DNA of 64,000 nt from CAVQEK01 sp963711495 (lineage in GTDB: Bacteria > Bacteroidota > Bacteroidia > Cytophagales > Cyclobacteriaceae). The stretch's first letter is position 1. Every line of letters begins with the position of its first letter. Shown piece after piece: positions 18,122-27,828 of this stretch. Location of the stretch: assembly GCA_963711495.1 (NCBI GenBank), contig CAVQEK010000007.1:242730-306729 (forward strand), written 5' to 3'. A model generated the notes under the pieces. It searched no databases, had not been told where the DNA came from, and worked only from the letters and a program-made list of their open reading frames with translations. Made by a program: the position numbers and the translations under genes.

Positions 18122-19144
18122 TCAACGATAAGCGAGTCTGATGTTCCCTCCGGAAGCCTGAATGCTCACCGCGATACCTCCTCCATTGGACTGACCATGA
18201 ATGGATTTTTTGTCCGATTGTCCTGAAAAATTAGTCAAAGGTACAGATAGTGATTCCCCTTTTATATCCAGGTCCAGCCCCAATTGATCCGGAATGGTGA
18301 TATCGACATTGCCATCACTTGTTCTGGCCATCAACTTACTTTCGAGTTTTACAAAATTTCCATAGATGTTGCCATCCGAGGTTACAGCAGTTAATGAACC
18401 GGATATATCTTCAAAGGCAATATGGCCGTCGGATGTTCTGGCGGAGATATTTCCATTTGATCTTGATATTTTAATATCTCCGTCACTGGTTACCGATTCA
18501 ATATCTCCATTGATTGTATTTAAATGAATGTTGCCATCGCTGGTTGTTGATTGCACGTTCCCCGAAATATCTTCAAGGCTGATATTTCCGTCACTTGTCC
18601 TCACGTAAACCGATCCATTAATACCGTTTAAATTTACATTCCCATCGGAGGATGTCCCTGTGGTTTGTCCTTTTATTTTGGAAATGCTGATATTGCCATC
18701 ACTGGTTTTACATTCCTGATTACCAGTCAATCCTTCGAGCGATATATTGCCATCAGCGGTATGGAGGATCGTAGCCGTTTGTTCAGGAACAAATATTCTG
18801 AAGCCAACATTGATCGGGTTAATGTTCATCCAGGAATTCTTTATGTTATGGCGTACACTTATATCAAGGCTATTGTCAGAATGGTTTACTTCCAATGTCA
18901 CTTCCTTTTCAAGTTCTTGTCTGTCAATTTTTAGTAATTTTCCATTCTTTTTGACGATATAGAAGACTCGAATTTCATTGCCTGTTGCCGATGTCACAGT
19001 TATATTTCCATCCGAGGTTCTAATGTCCATGCTGGCTGGGGTAGACACTTTGTAATTCTCACTGAAGGAATAATCGAAATCCTGAGCAATCCCCCAGGAA
19101 ATGGACATGACAAAACAAGTTAATACAGAAGCAAGGGTTTTCAT
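18122..19144 (-). CDS. Exported DUF4097-type beta-repeat protein
   Basis: 340 aa with a signal peptide (MKTLASVLTCFVMSISWG, cleavage near AQD). Most of the protein is about ten tandem blocks of roughly 18-22 residues built around TSDGNI, SSDGNV or TSDGHI. This is the pattern of DUF4097 putative adhesins that fold as a beta-solenoid. It ends with a short tail rich in Gly, Ser and Gln. It lies upstream of padR on the same strand but has its own gap, and the padR promoter lies between them, so it is probably a separate unit. Role unknown; the family is often next to PadR or FtsX-type genes. Confidence 0.8.
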   Translation of the reverse strand: MKTLASVLTCFVMSISWGIAQDFDYSFSENYKVSTPASMDIRTSDGNITVTSATGNEIRVFYIVKKNGKLLKIDRQELEKEVTLEVNHSDNSLDISVRHNIKNSWMNINPINVGFRIFVPEQTATILHTADGNISLEGLTGNQECKTSDGNISISKIKGQTTGTSSDGNVNLNGINGSVYVRTSDGNISLEDISGNVQSTTSDGNIHLNTINGDIESVTSDGDIKISRSNGNISARTSDGHIAFEDISGSLTAVTSDGNIYGNFVKLESKLMARTSDGNVDITIPDQLGLDLDIKGESLSVPLTNFSGQSDKKSIHGQSNGGGIAVSIQASGGNIRLAYR

Positions 19145-19427
19145 GACGTTTGAAGTTTTTGAGATGAGATCATATCTATTCGATGGAAAAAAGGAACCAA
19201 TAGTTGCATTTTGTTGTGGAAATTTTTGGGCAAATGTTCTTGCCTATCAATTATACTTTACTTTTCCAGCCATTTGCGTCAGATGTCTGAATGCCATTAA
19301 ATGCATAAGTTATTGATTTATATGACATAAAAAATCCAGGGGTAAGATTGAAATGTCCCTCCTTCTGGCGGGTTACAAATGCATTCGAATATGGTGATAA
19401 AAATGTTGACTTACTTTTCGGTGATTT
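19145..19427. other. Intergenic upstream of the DUF4097 gene
   Basis: This should hold the promoter of the DUF4097 gene. I see no strong TAnnTTTG motif, no conserved ORF and no repeat. Confidence 0.3.
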
Positions 19428-19463
19428 AAAAACCCCTCCAATTATTCAAATTAAAGGGGTTTT
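19428..19463. terminator. Terminator-like hairpin
   Basis: AAAACCCCT and AGGGGTTTT form a nine-base stem separated by about 17 bases, with A-runs and T-runs on the two sides, so it could work in either direction. It lies just behind a tRNA-3'-end-like sequence on the minus strand. Confidence 0.5.
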
Positions 19464-19500
19464 GTCGGGATGACTGGAATAGAACCTATTCCATAACCCT
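19464..19500 (-). other. tRNA 3'-end-like remnant, possible attachment site
   Basis: The minus strand reads AGGTTCTATTCCAGTCATCC then CGAC, like a tRNA T-arm plus 3' acceptor strand. The T-loop is abnormal (TTCTATT rather than TTCRANY) and no 5' half folds with it, so it is not a working tRNA. With a tyrosine-integrase fragment within 0.8 kb, an old attachment site is plausible but unproven. Confidence 0.25.
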
Positions 19501-19715
19501 CTATTTTTCAATGCTTTACAATGAGCTATTTCTTGAGACTCACCGGTTAACTCACCTGCATTTTGATGCCAATTGAATTAACTTGATGGGAAAGAACTGA
19601 TGGTCAAATATACACAAAAACGGGCAAACTTTATGAGGTTCTGGCACTTATTTCAAAGAAGTAATTTGTAATCAATAGTATCGGCCTTCATTGGTCTGGT
19701 TAGCTGTATAGATAA

Positions 19716-20039
19716 TCATATAGTCTTCTTCTTCGGGGACATGTCCAGTTTGAGGTCTTCAAAGTTTCCTAAAGCATCTTCAGTCCCTTGCTGGAATCCC
19801 CCGCTTTTGTAGTTCATGTCTTTGTCGAAGAACAGGTAGTTCAGATAGGCCTTTGGAATAGTTTCATCTTTGGAATACAATTCCGTCTGTCCTGTAGCCA
19901 AAGCTTCCTCGAAGGCATTGGTCACCTGTGGTGCTTCACCTACTTCCGTCACTCCAAAGGCTGCTCACACAATAGATGCAATATTGGTCACCGTATCTTT
20001 CGAATTGGCCTTTTCCAAATACTTGGCATATATTTCCAT
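19716..20039 (-). pseudogene. RHS-type protein C-terminal fragment
   Basis: From an ATG at 20039 the frame meets an in-frame TGA and continues to 19716. The readable part includes PKAYLNYLFFDKDMNYKSGG followed by FQQ. This resembles the segment after the RHS core in Bacteroidota RHS-repeat proteins. Everything upstream is missing. It is a fragment, not a functional gene. Confidence 0.45.
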
Positions 20040-20213
20040 AGATCAGAATTCCAACTTTGCAAAAACCGGATTTAAAGATCACAATATTCCACGCTTAAAT
20101 GACCAGAGCCTACAATTTTGATTAACCACTCCTTTCACCAATTGTTACTACTACAAGTATATAAATTAAATTCTATAATGCCTTTCAAAAAAAATACCCT
20201 GTTTGTTGATTGA

Positions 20214-20663
20214 AAACGATTTATTTATGCCAATTGGCATACTATCTATTCCAGACGTAAAACACTCAGAACATCCAAGGAACAAAAAATTATTTCTATC
20301 AAAATCACAGCCGAAATTCAAAACATAATGAATGCTTTGCGTACCGAAAATTACCGCGATGATGATTATATCTTTCCCATTGTAAATAAGGAAATGACAG
20401 CCAGGGAAGCAAAAAGTCGAATCAAGCAATTCATTAAAAACACCAATAAGTGGATTCAAATAATGGCCGAAAAATTGGACATCAACCCGAAAATCACAAC
20501 TTATTTTGGCAGGCATACTTATGCAACTGTATTAATGAAGCAGGGTAAACCGATATCGCTTATCCAGGAAACATTGGGACACCACAGCCCAGTCACCACC
20601 AATAATTATCTGGGCAGTTTTGGAAATGAAGAAATTGACAGAGAGAATGGGGGTTTGCTTTAA
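20214..20663 (+). pseudogene. Tyrosine integrase, C-terminal fragment
   Basis: The open frame from 20214 to 20663 carries the C-terminal part of a tyrosine recombinase. The box II region reads TYFGRHTYATVLMKQG (RHxxA-like Arg), followed by LGHHSPVTTNNYLG with the His and the candidate nucleophile Tyr. Upstream, YSRRKT and the KITAEIQNIM stretch match the strand and helix before the active site. The SAM-like N-terminal domain and the first catalytic Arg are missing, and the frame is closed by TGA at 20211. It is a relic of an integrated element. Confidence 0.6.
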
Positions 20664-20799
20664 ACAAAGAAAGGGAGAGATCTGAAATTTCAAGACTTCC
20701 AAATTATTTCGGTCAATTTAATCAATCCTTGAAAGGTTGTTGCCTAGCAGAGTCTGCTGTTCTTCAGATTTACAATCTTAAAATAATATATTTCTTGGA

Positions 20800-21097
20800 T
20801 GAAAATAACCAACTATTTTTAGCACCATCCTTTTTAAATCAATGAGACCAATATTGATGGTATCTTCCGGTTTTGGTGAATGTGCAAAAGATCAACCTCC
20901 ATGCCTAACAAATATCTCCCCGTCGGGTCGATCTGCCATTTATCGTAATAACCGAACCAATGTTGCCTGGGCCCATTTGTGAGCTTTGTAATTTCTACCT
21001 CTTTTGAATAGTATGCCCTGAGCATTTCAGGGGATAAACAAACTCCGGCTCCCGTTAACAAACCTTTCTTCACTAATTCCCTTCTTCTTATAGCCAT
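20800..21097 (-). pseudogene. Broken gene for a secreted TolB-like protein
   Basis: The first 65 codons are intact: a basic start MAIRRRELVKKGLLTGAG (Tat-like or export signal), then RQHWFGYYDKWQIDPTGRYL and GMEVD. That block is typical of secreted proteins annotated as TolB- or oligogalacturonate-lyase-like. After a frameshift, PKPEDTINIGLIDLK is readable in another frame, and after a second shift KDGAKNSW. The remaining several hundred codons are absent. Confidence 0.5.
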
Positions 21098-21218
21098 GAT
21101 CCTTTGAAGGCTTTAATCATTCTTTCAATTACATGTTCGCTATTTTCTGATATTTGGCTATGAATTCATTGTCCATAAAACCGGAACGCAAGCACCGTTT
21201 TTATAAAGATTAAATCAA

Positions 21219-23909
21219 TTAATACTCCACCTTGATGACAACCGAACGTTTAAAATCCGGTAAAACAATCTCTTTAATACTTTTTGCATAACTCCAGGAA
21301 TTCTGCCATGGATCATAAAATGATATATTACCGGAAATTTCATGGAGGTCTATTTTAATGTTGTGATAAATGCTTGGATCCTTCCCCTCTTCCAACTCTG
21401 AATGCCAGTTACTATTTTTATCCCGGCACCAGGCAATGAAAGTTTTACTGCCTTTTAAACCGTATATTCTCAACTGATCTGTTTCCCAATAAACCGGCTC
21501 AAATTTTTCCTCAACAGGATCGATCCCTTTAATGGCTTCAGCAAATCTTCCAAACTGCCACCAAAGATTGTTTTTTTCAACATAAAAGTACCAGTGCCAA
21601 CTTTGACCAGGCCCAGCCGCTCCACTGAAAAAAGGAGCAAACAGGATATCATGAAGTAGAATACCTTGTTTATCAATTTCATACAACTTTGAGGGTCCGG
21701 AATGATGCGCCTCCACGGCGCCTACCTCCGTCAGCAGCACTGGTTTCCCTTTGGTATAAGACAATATTGTTTTCACGGCGTCTGAGGCCAAAACATCCAT
21801 AGGGCCTTTGCACACCACATATTCGGCCCCAGGATCAAGATACCGATGTACCTGGGCTATGTCGTTATTTTCCAGCCGACTATATTTTTGATAAGGTTCT
21901 ATTTTAGCATCATTGTCAAAACTGCCGAGGCTTTGCATAACGAGTTGATTTGGGAACATTGTACGTGCCTTTTTTAGCATTTCTGTGGTCCAATCAAAAA
22001 CCACGTCGTGGTTAGCCTTCACGGCATTCACCTCATTCCACAATTCCCAGCCAAATACATTGGGGTTTTTACCATACCTATTGCAAAAAAATTCCATTCT
22101 CTGGGTAAACAAGCTTTTCCCCGCCTGGCTTCCAAAGTATTCCTCCATGCTATGAAGCGGCCCACCATCATTTACATGGTAGATTGGTTTGTCAAAAGGC
22201 ACGGAACCCGGAAACCTGGAAGGGCTGTTCAATAGGTCACGAAAGTTCTCAAAACAAAATTTTACTTTGATCCCATATTTTGAGGCAAGTGCCAATATAC
22301 GGTCGATGCGTTCTGCTTTTATAAAATCGTAACCGGTAGCCCTTGCATGTTCCAATTCATAAAAGGGTGCACTAAGCCATATCCTGGTATAATTCCCGCC
22401 GTTTTCAGACAAATTCCCGAAGCGTTCTTCCATCAGCTTCATGGCTTTTTCTTCATCATTTTCAAAACGCGGCCAGCATATATTGAGGCCTATGGGAATA
22501 TAAGTAGTACCATCACTATACTGGAAGTATCGGGGGTCTTTCTTGTTTACCTGAATATATTTTTCGGACTTGTACAATGGAAAATCCTCATTGTAGGCGT
22601 GCGAATCCAGCATTTTTCGTTTCAATGCAGATACCACTTCCGGGTGGTCCTTTGCTATATCATTATCTTCGCCGATATCATTTTTCAGGTTATAGAGTTC
22701 AAATTTATGTTGATCTAAAAAGTAAATTCCTTTCCAGTCATTCATTCTTATAGCCTGCGTTGGCGTTCTTTCGCTAAATTCCCAGTAGAGGTAATCATGC
22801 TTTTTTTGAGGCTTACCAAGCAAAGTGGGCAAATAGGAGATGCCATCTATTCCTATTGGCGGAGCCACATCTGCCAGCTCGGCCACCGTTGGCATCAGGT
22901 CCTGAAAACCCGAAATAAGGCTGCTGGTCGTTCCCGGCTTGATCTTCCCAGGCCACCAGGCTATAAATGGCTCACGGATGCCCCCTTCGTACAAATCCCT
23001 CTTATAGCCCCTCAACGGGCCATTGCTGCTGAAGAATTCCGGATCCTGCCCATCCTCTTCATGGGGTCCATTGTCGCTGCTAAATATGACCAGGGTGTTT
23101 TTGTCCAGGTTGAGTGCTTTCAATTTGTCCATGACCATTCCCACATAAGAATCCAGCTTTGTGACGGTCTGGGCAAAATCCTTCTCCTTTTGAGGCCAGC
23201 TTTCATTTTGGTACTGTTCTACCCCTGGCGCTGGTTGCACTGGCGCATGGACTAGAAAATATGACAGATAGATAAAAAATGGCTTCTCCTTGTTCACCTC
23301 TATAAAATTCAGCGCGTCATTTGTAATAAGGTCTTCATCATACACGCCCCGCGTACCATTGTTGTTTTCTTTGATAATTACCAGCGTATCATTCCTGTAT
23401 AGGTCAGGCCTGTAGCGGGGATCATTGGATTTATAAAATTTGCTGAGTGCGCCCAAATAATAATCGAATCCCCTGTCATGAGGCATAGAATGCGAATATA
23501 TACCGCCCAAATGCCACTTGTCAAAAATTGCCGTCACATAATCGGATTTTTCTTTGAGCATTTCGGCTATAGTCTGGGAATAAAGAGGCAATGGGATAAC
23601 ACCTTCATCCATATCCCTTTTATTTCCTCTTATGGGTGCATGTCCTTGATCCAGCCCGGTCATGAGAGTGCATCGTGAAGGAGCACAGACAGTATTACCC
23701 GCATAGTGATCAGTAAATACCATGCCCTCGGTAGCCATCTTGTCAAGGCTTGGCGTCATTATTTGTTTTTGCCCATAAGGGCCTGTATCGCCATATCCCA
23801 GATCATCGGCAAGAATGAAAATGATATTTGGTTTGTCCTGGGCCTGTGAATCTATCCCTTTAAATAGTGACAGGATTAAGATTATGTATGTCAAATTAGT
23901 CTTCATCAT
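21219..23909 (-). CDS. Sulfatase fused to a clan-A glycoside hydrolase
   Basis: 896 aa with a signal peptide (residues 1-24). Residues 25-455 are a type I sulfatase: metal ligands ADD at 34-36, and VCAPSRCTLMTG with Cys75 as the formylglycine precursor. FSSDNGPHEE carries the further metal-binding Asp/Asn pair. From about residue 458 a new domain starts (DPRYFQYSDGTTYIPIGLNI) with TIM-barrel glycosidase features. WELWNEVN near residue 625 supplies the acid/base Glu, and LLTEVGA near 727 the nucleophile Glu. Known: sulfatases desulfate, clan-A enzymes cleave beta-linkages. Inferred: one secreted protein removes sulfate and cuts the same glycan. No stop, repeat or frame break marks the joint, so a true fusion is likely. 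The exact GH family is uncertain (GH5-like). Confidence 0.82.
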   Translation of the reverse strand: MMKTNLTYIILILSLFKGIDSQAQDKPNIIFILADDLGYGDTGPYGQKQIMTPSLDKMATEGMVFTDHYAGNTVCAPSRCTLMTGLDQGHAPIRGNKRDMDEGVIPLPLYSQTIAEMLKEKSDYVTAIFDKWHLGGIYSHSMPHDRGFDYYLGALSKFYKSNDPRYRPDLYRNDTLVIIKENNNGTRGVYDEDLITNDALNFIEVNKEKPFFIYLSYFLVHAPVQPAPGVEQYQNESWPQKEKDFAQTVTKLDSYVGMVMDKLKALNLDKNTLVIFSSDNGPHEEDGQDPEFFSSNGPLRGYKRDLYEGGIREPFIAWWPGKIKPGTTSSLISGFQDLMPTVAELADVAPPIGIDGISYLPTLLGKPQKKHDYLYWEFSERTPTQAIRMNDWKGIYFLDQHKFELYNLKNDIGEDNDIAKDHPEVVSALKRKMLDSHAYNEDFPLYKSEKYIQVNKKDPRYFQYSDGTTYIPIGLNICWPRFENDEEKAMKLMEERFGNLSENGGNYTRIWLSAPFYELEHARATGYDFIKAERIDRILALASKYGIKVKFCFENFRDLLNSPSRFPGSVPFDKPIYHVNDGGPLHSMEEYFGSQAGKSLFTQRMEFFCNRYGKNPNVFGWELWNEVNAVKANHDVVFDWTTEMLKKARTMFPNQLVMQSLGSFDNDAKIEPYQKYSRLENNDIAQVHRYLDPGAEYVVCKGPMDVLASDAVKTILSYTKGKPVLLTEVGAVEAHHSGPSKLYEIDKQGILLHDILFAPFFSGAAGPGQSWHWYFYVEKNNLWWQFGRFAEAIKGIDPVEEKFEPVYWETDQLRIYGLKGSKTFIAWCRDKNSNWHSELEEGKDPSIYHNIKIDLHEISGNISFYDPWQNSWSYAKSIKEIVLPDFKRSVVIKVEY

Positions 23910-23940
23910 GATTTTGGCATGTATTTATTCTAATAATGCG

Positions 23941-24144
23941 TCAATTCCATCCCTGGTCCATCTGTTTAACCAAGTATTGTTTCACTTTGCATTTAGCAGA
24001 ATCATTTGCTGCAACCTTATTATCTACCGGATCAATCAAGTGGTCATATAGTTCATAGTCAACCTCTACTCGATTCTTCCATGCTGAATTCCGAATGTTA
24101 TTGGTTTGCAACCAGGTACACTGGCTAATTTTTTTTGATATCAA
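23941..24144 (-). pseudogene. Sulfatase C-terminal remnant
   Basis: About 50 codons read VEVDYELYDHLIDPVDNK then VAANDSAKCKVKQYLVKQMD. This matches the C-terminal ELYDHxxDPxEN signature of iduronate-2-sulfatase-like enzymes; compare YELYDHRSDPEENKNVAG in the intact sulfatase at 26299-27816. No catalytic part remains. It is a stump of a deleted sulfatase gene between two intact PUL genes. Confidence 0.6.
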
Positions 24145-24207
24145 TAAGCAATTTCATGTGCCTATTGATCACAATCGCCAAGAACCGACACAAAGTCCTA
24201 TGAAATA

Positions 24208-26124
24208 TTATTTTCCCCTATATAGCATCCCGGCAAAACCAATATGGATCCTGCCTATCCAGGGATAAGTATTTTCGGACATTGCGTTTCCTGTCAAAAT
24301 TTTCACATAAACAGTTCCAACCGGGAAAGCTGGCACCTTGTATGTGTATTTATCTATCGGGTTATCTTGATTACCTGAAATCTGGCTTGGATAACTTTCT
24401 CTGTATGTTTTTATCAGTGTCCCTTTAGGAAGAGATTTCCACGAATCGCCATTTTCAGAGCATTGTATCGTAATGCTGTCTGTTTTATCACTAAAAGAAA
24501 AGACCTCTATCCACTTTATCGCTCCTGCTTTATATACAATCTCACCTGATCTACTTCCAGTCATTCTTTCAGCCTGATAGAAATCTTCTTCAGTTTGTCT
24601 CAGTCTTGGCCACGATTCAGAATTAATCTGAAGATTCGAAGTTTTCGAATATACCAGTGAAAAATCTTTCAGATTATCCATTATCATCCTGGTCTTGGGA
24701 ATTACGGGACCAATCACATTTGAGGGTGGAGAAGTTCCCGATTCATTCTTCCCTTTTACTCTGTAATAATAGGGTCTATCGAGAATTGCATTTGAATCAG
24801 TAAACATCGGGTAGAAATATAAATTATAACTAATGTCAAAATCACCACTTATATTTTCCCAGGGCCCATGCAGAGACGTGGATCTTTCCACATTGTAATA
24901 TCTTGACCCGGGAGAACATCTCCATTTTAAAGCGATTGCATCACTTCTTTGACTCTCATATAAATAGGGGGCATCCGTTGGAGCGGGCAGCGGAGGAACT
25001 TTTAAGCCCCTTATTTTATACGAATACTCCCTGATTTTCATGAGATTTTCTCTCTCATTGAAATATTCTCCGCTGCTAAATCCGGGCCAGCGGCTACCCC
25101 CCCATGAGTAGGCATGAAAAAGTGCATGACCTCCAATACCTCCCCTAAATTGGGGCTTCATCAAACTCCAAAGCAATCCACCACTGGTTTCTGTGTTACA
25201 AATTTCTTCCAACACTTCAGCAAATCCTTCTTTTCTCTGGAACTCATCAATAATCATCGGTCGCTTTCCCCGGCAGACGCTCCAGAGCTCAGCTACACGA
25301 TTTCCGTAGTTCGGGTATTGCCTGGTCTTTACAATATCAATATTCCGGCAATTTTCAACCACATCATCCACAATTTCATTCATTTGCCCAATCCCGTTTG
25401 CGCGACGGGGATCAGCAATCAAATGATGGTGATCAATACTTTTTAAATAATTCGCCATCTCGGCAATCCAGACTCCTTTATTATTGGGTACTTCATTGCC
25501 AAATTCCCAAGCCAAAATTGCTTTGTCATCTTTATAAGTGACACTGGTATAATAATTCTTCCTGTTCGTCATTGTTTTTAACAGGTCTTTAAAACCATCT
25601 TTTACCGCAGCGGTTTCGTAATAATCACCCCCTCCATAAATTTTGCTGAAATCCCCTGTGCTTCCCCATATTTTATTTTCTTTCACTAAGCAAAGTATTA
25701 CCCTTATGTTGTACTTGTTACATAACTCAAGCATTTTGTCAATTCGGCGAAAAGCGGTTTCATTATAAGAATATGGTCCGTTTACCAGTGCTTCAAATTC
25801 GCCTGAACCATCTTCAACAGTAATGCCCCATGTACGAATTACCGTAACTCCCATCTGAACCATATCCTTGAAATATGCTTCCATTTCATAGGAGAGTTCT
25901 ATGGGGTCATAAACATAACCACAATTCGGATTGGTATTCTTATAACCGTCATAAGGACCGGTAATACTTGGAGCATTGACAGCAATAAACCGAAAGACAT
26001 TTTTACCGTCTTTAAGCTGGTCACCACTTCTGGTGATGAAATTATTAAACGTACTGGCATTGACAGTGGTAACCATCAAAATCAACACAAATGTCATTGC
26101 ATAAATCGAATTACGGTTTTTCAT
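24208..26124 (-). CDS. Secreted GH5-like hydrolase with FnIII domain
   Basis: 638 aa with a signal peptide (about 1-23). The TIM-barrel catalytic domain spans roughly 25-380. It has TVIRTWG, LAWEFGNEVP with the acid/base Glu near residue 209, and MIIDEFQ with the nucleophile Glu near 292. This layout resembles beta-mannanase/cellulase-type GH5. A fibronectin type III module follows at about 385-470 (IALKWRCSPGSRYYNVERS). A C-terminal beta region of about 160 residues may bind carbohydrate. Inferred: endo-acting enzyme on the PUL glycan. A truncated paralogue of its N-terminus remains at 30731-30955. Confidence 0.75.
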   Translation of the reverse strand: MKNRNSIYAMTFVLILMVTTVNASTFNNFITRSGDQLKDGKNVFRFIAVNAPSITGPYDGYKNTNPNCGYVYDPIELSYEMEAYFKDMVQMGVTVIRTWGITVEDGSGEFEALVNGPYSYNETAFRRIDKMLELCNKYNIRVILCLVKENKIWGSTGDFSKIYGGGDYYETAAVKDGFKDLLKTMTNRKNYYTSVTYKDDKAILAWEFGNEVPNNKGVWIAEMANYLKSIDHHHLIADPRRANGIGQMNEIVDDVVENCRNIDIVKTRQYPNYGNRVAELWSVCRGKRPMIIDEFQRKEGFAEVLEEICNTETSGGLLWSLMKPQFRGGIGGHALFHAYSWGGSRWPGFSSGEYFNERENLMKIREYSYKIRGLKVPPLPAPTDAPYLYESQRSDAIALKWRCSPGSRYYNVERSTSLHGPWENISGDFDISYNLYFYPMFTDSNAILDRPYYYRVKGKNESGTSPPSNVIGPVIPKTRMIMDNLKDFSLVYSKTSNLQINSESWPRLRQTEEDFYQAERMTGSRSGEIVYKAGAIKWIEVFSFSDKTDSITIQCSENGDSWKSLPKGTLIKTYRESYPSQISGNQDNPIDKYTYKVPAFPVGTVYVKILTGNAMSENTYPWIGRIHIGFAGMLYRGK

Positions 26125-26298
26125 TATTTGAATTTTTCATTTACGCAGTTTCGCATTTTTTTTATTTAATAAGAACGGTCGTAAAGTTCTCTGTCGATAG
26201 ACACTATATATTTATATCAATATCCTCTCATAACGCAGACAATATGGATATAGCCAATTTCTTGGTATTATCAGAACTGTATATAATTCCTATTTAAA

Positions 26299-27816
26299 TC
26301 AATTGTTATTAAATAATTTCTCAAAACCTGTAACTTCTTCTCCTAAGCTATTCTTCATCTTCCAGTATTCTGCATCTCCAGCCACATTTTTATTTTCTTC
26401 CGGATCGCTCCTATGGTCGTATAATTCATATACCGGTTCTTCCTGGTTCAGCTTCCATTCTGTAAGGCGAAAGTCATCAGTTCTTATGGAGGTGCCCATT
26501 CTACTGCCCCTGGGATAGCTACTGAATGCGGGGTAATTCCAGGTGGAAGTATCCGGATTGTAGAGCAGAGGAAGAAGACTTCGTCCATCCAGGTCAGATG
26601 GAGGGTTTAGATGACAAAGATCTGCGAGAGTCGGATATATGTCAATAAATTCTACGAGTTTGTCAATGCGTTGTCCGGATCGCATATCGGGTACCGAAAT
26701 AATCAGGGGAGCGTGTGTGGAAATTTCAAAATTCGTATGTTTTTTACCCCACATATTGTGTTCACCAACCTGATATCCGTGATCACCCATCAACACAATA
26801 ATAGTATTCTTGTCCAAATCCTGGCGTTTCAATTCATCTAAAACCAGGCCAATCTGGGCATCTACATAACTGATGCTTGCTAAATATCCATGTAATAATT
26901 GTTTTTTTAATTTCGTACTGAAAGTTCCAGTGTCCGGAATATTAACATAGGACCTCAATTCTTTGGAGTCCACAACGGCATAATCAGGTGCTCCAACCGG
27001 TTTATATTGATTATCCGGAAGCGTAAGAGAATCCTCGTTATAGAGGCCCCAATATTTGGCCGGAGCAGTAAAGGGAAGATGGGGATGGTAAAAACCGACG
27101 GCCATAAAGAAAGGTTTGTCCTTTAATTGACTAATATACCGAATAGCCCTTTGTGCCGTTTGGCCGTCATTCATCATGCTGTCCTTGACATCAGTTGCTT
27201 CAAATGCCAGTGAACGGGGTAAATTGTTATATCCGATCGGTCCTTTTTTTAGGTGTGCTCTATAGCTTAGCCGGAACAAACTGTCTCCAATGGTTCCATA
27301 AGATGTATGTGTAGGCAACCATAAAGGAATAGACCACGATACCGTATCGTTCAGATTACCAAATCCCCTTGGCGCGAATCCAACCAAATGGAAGACTTTG
27401 AATAAGCCAACAGATTCGTATCCGTTATTTTTAAACAGTTGAGGTAAGGTGATAGCATCAGGTATAGTACTCCTGAAATGTGTTACAATGTCCCGAACTT
27501 TTGTTTTTTCTGGCCGATAACCCGTTAAAAAGGACGTCCTGGAAGGGCCGCATAACGCCTGTTGGCAATAGGCTCTGGTAAAAATATAACCTTGTTCTGC
27601 CAGACGGTCAATATTGGGTGATTTCACCATTTTATCACCATAACAGCCCAATTGCGGACGCAAATCATCAGCAATGATGAAGAGTACATTATACTGTTTT
27701 GCCTGATCATTCCGGACACTCGTTTTACAACGAAATAATATTATTGCAGTGATGCCGAGCGCTGTTATACCAATTAACTTTGACCAAAAATATCCGGATG
27801 GACTAAAAATATTCAT
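26299..27816 (-). CDS. Sulfatase, iduronate-2-sulfatase-like
   Basis: 505 aa. The N-terminal hydrophobic stretch (about 14-29) ends in LFRC; the Arg before Cys makes a lipoprotein box doubtful, so either a membrane anchor or an uncleaved signal is possible. Catalytic features are LFIIADDLRPQ (Asp50, Asp51), ALCGPSRTSFLTG with Cys89 as the formylglycine precursor, and VLMGDHGYQVGEHNMWGKK with the Asp/His pair and Lys. The C-terminus has ELYDHRSDPEEN. This combination is typical of the iduronate-2-sulfatase-like subgroup. A separate gene for the maturation enzyme is not in the window. It is adjacent to and co-directional with the GH2 gene (12-bp gap). Confidence 0.88.
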   Translation of the reverse strand: MNIFSPSGYFWSKLIGITALGITAIILFRCKTSVRNDQAKQYNVLFIIADDLRPQLGCYGDKMVKSPNIDRLAEQGYIFTRAYCQQALCGPSRTSFLTGYRPEKTKVRDIVTHFRSTIPDAITLPQLFKNNGYESVGLFKVFHLVGFAPRGFGNLNDTVSWSIPLWLPTHTSYGTIGDSLFRLSYRAHLKKGPIGYNNLPRSLAFEATDVKDSMMNDGQTAQRAIRYISQLKDKPFFMAVGFYHPHLPFTAPAKYWGLYNEDSLTLPDNQYKPVGAPDYAVVDSKELRSYVNIPDTGTFSTKLKKQLLHGYLASISYVDAQIGLVLDELKRQDLDKNTIIVLMGDHGYQVGEHNMWGKKHTNFEISTHAPLIISVPDMRSGQRIDKLVEFIDIYPTLADLCHLNPPSDLDGRSLLPLLYNPDTSTWNYPAFSSYPRGSRMGTSIRTDDFRLTEWKLNQEEPVYELYDHRSDPEENKNVAGDAEYWKMKNSLGEEVTGFEKLFNNN

Positions 27817-27828
27817 CTTGTTTTTACG

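Noticed and set aside
18300..19060. Short regularly spaced repeats that could suggest a CRISPR array
   Set aside because: They encode the TSDGNI protein repeats of the DUF4097 gene in one open frame; DNA repeats are not identical and no cas genes are present.
19464..19500. Functional tRNA gene
   Set aside because: The T-loop is non-canonical and no D-arm, anticodon arm or 5' acceptor strand can be found.
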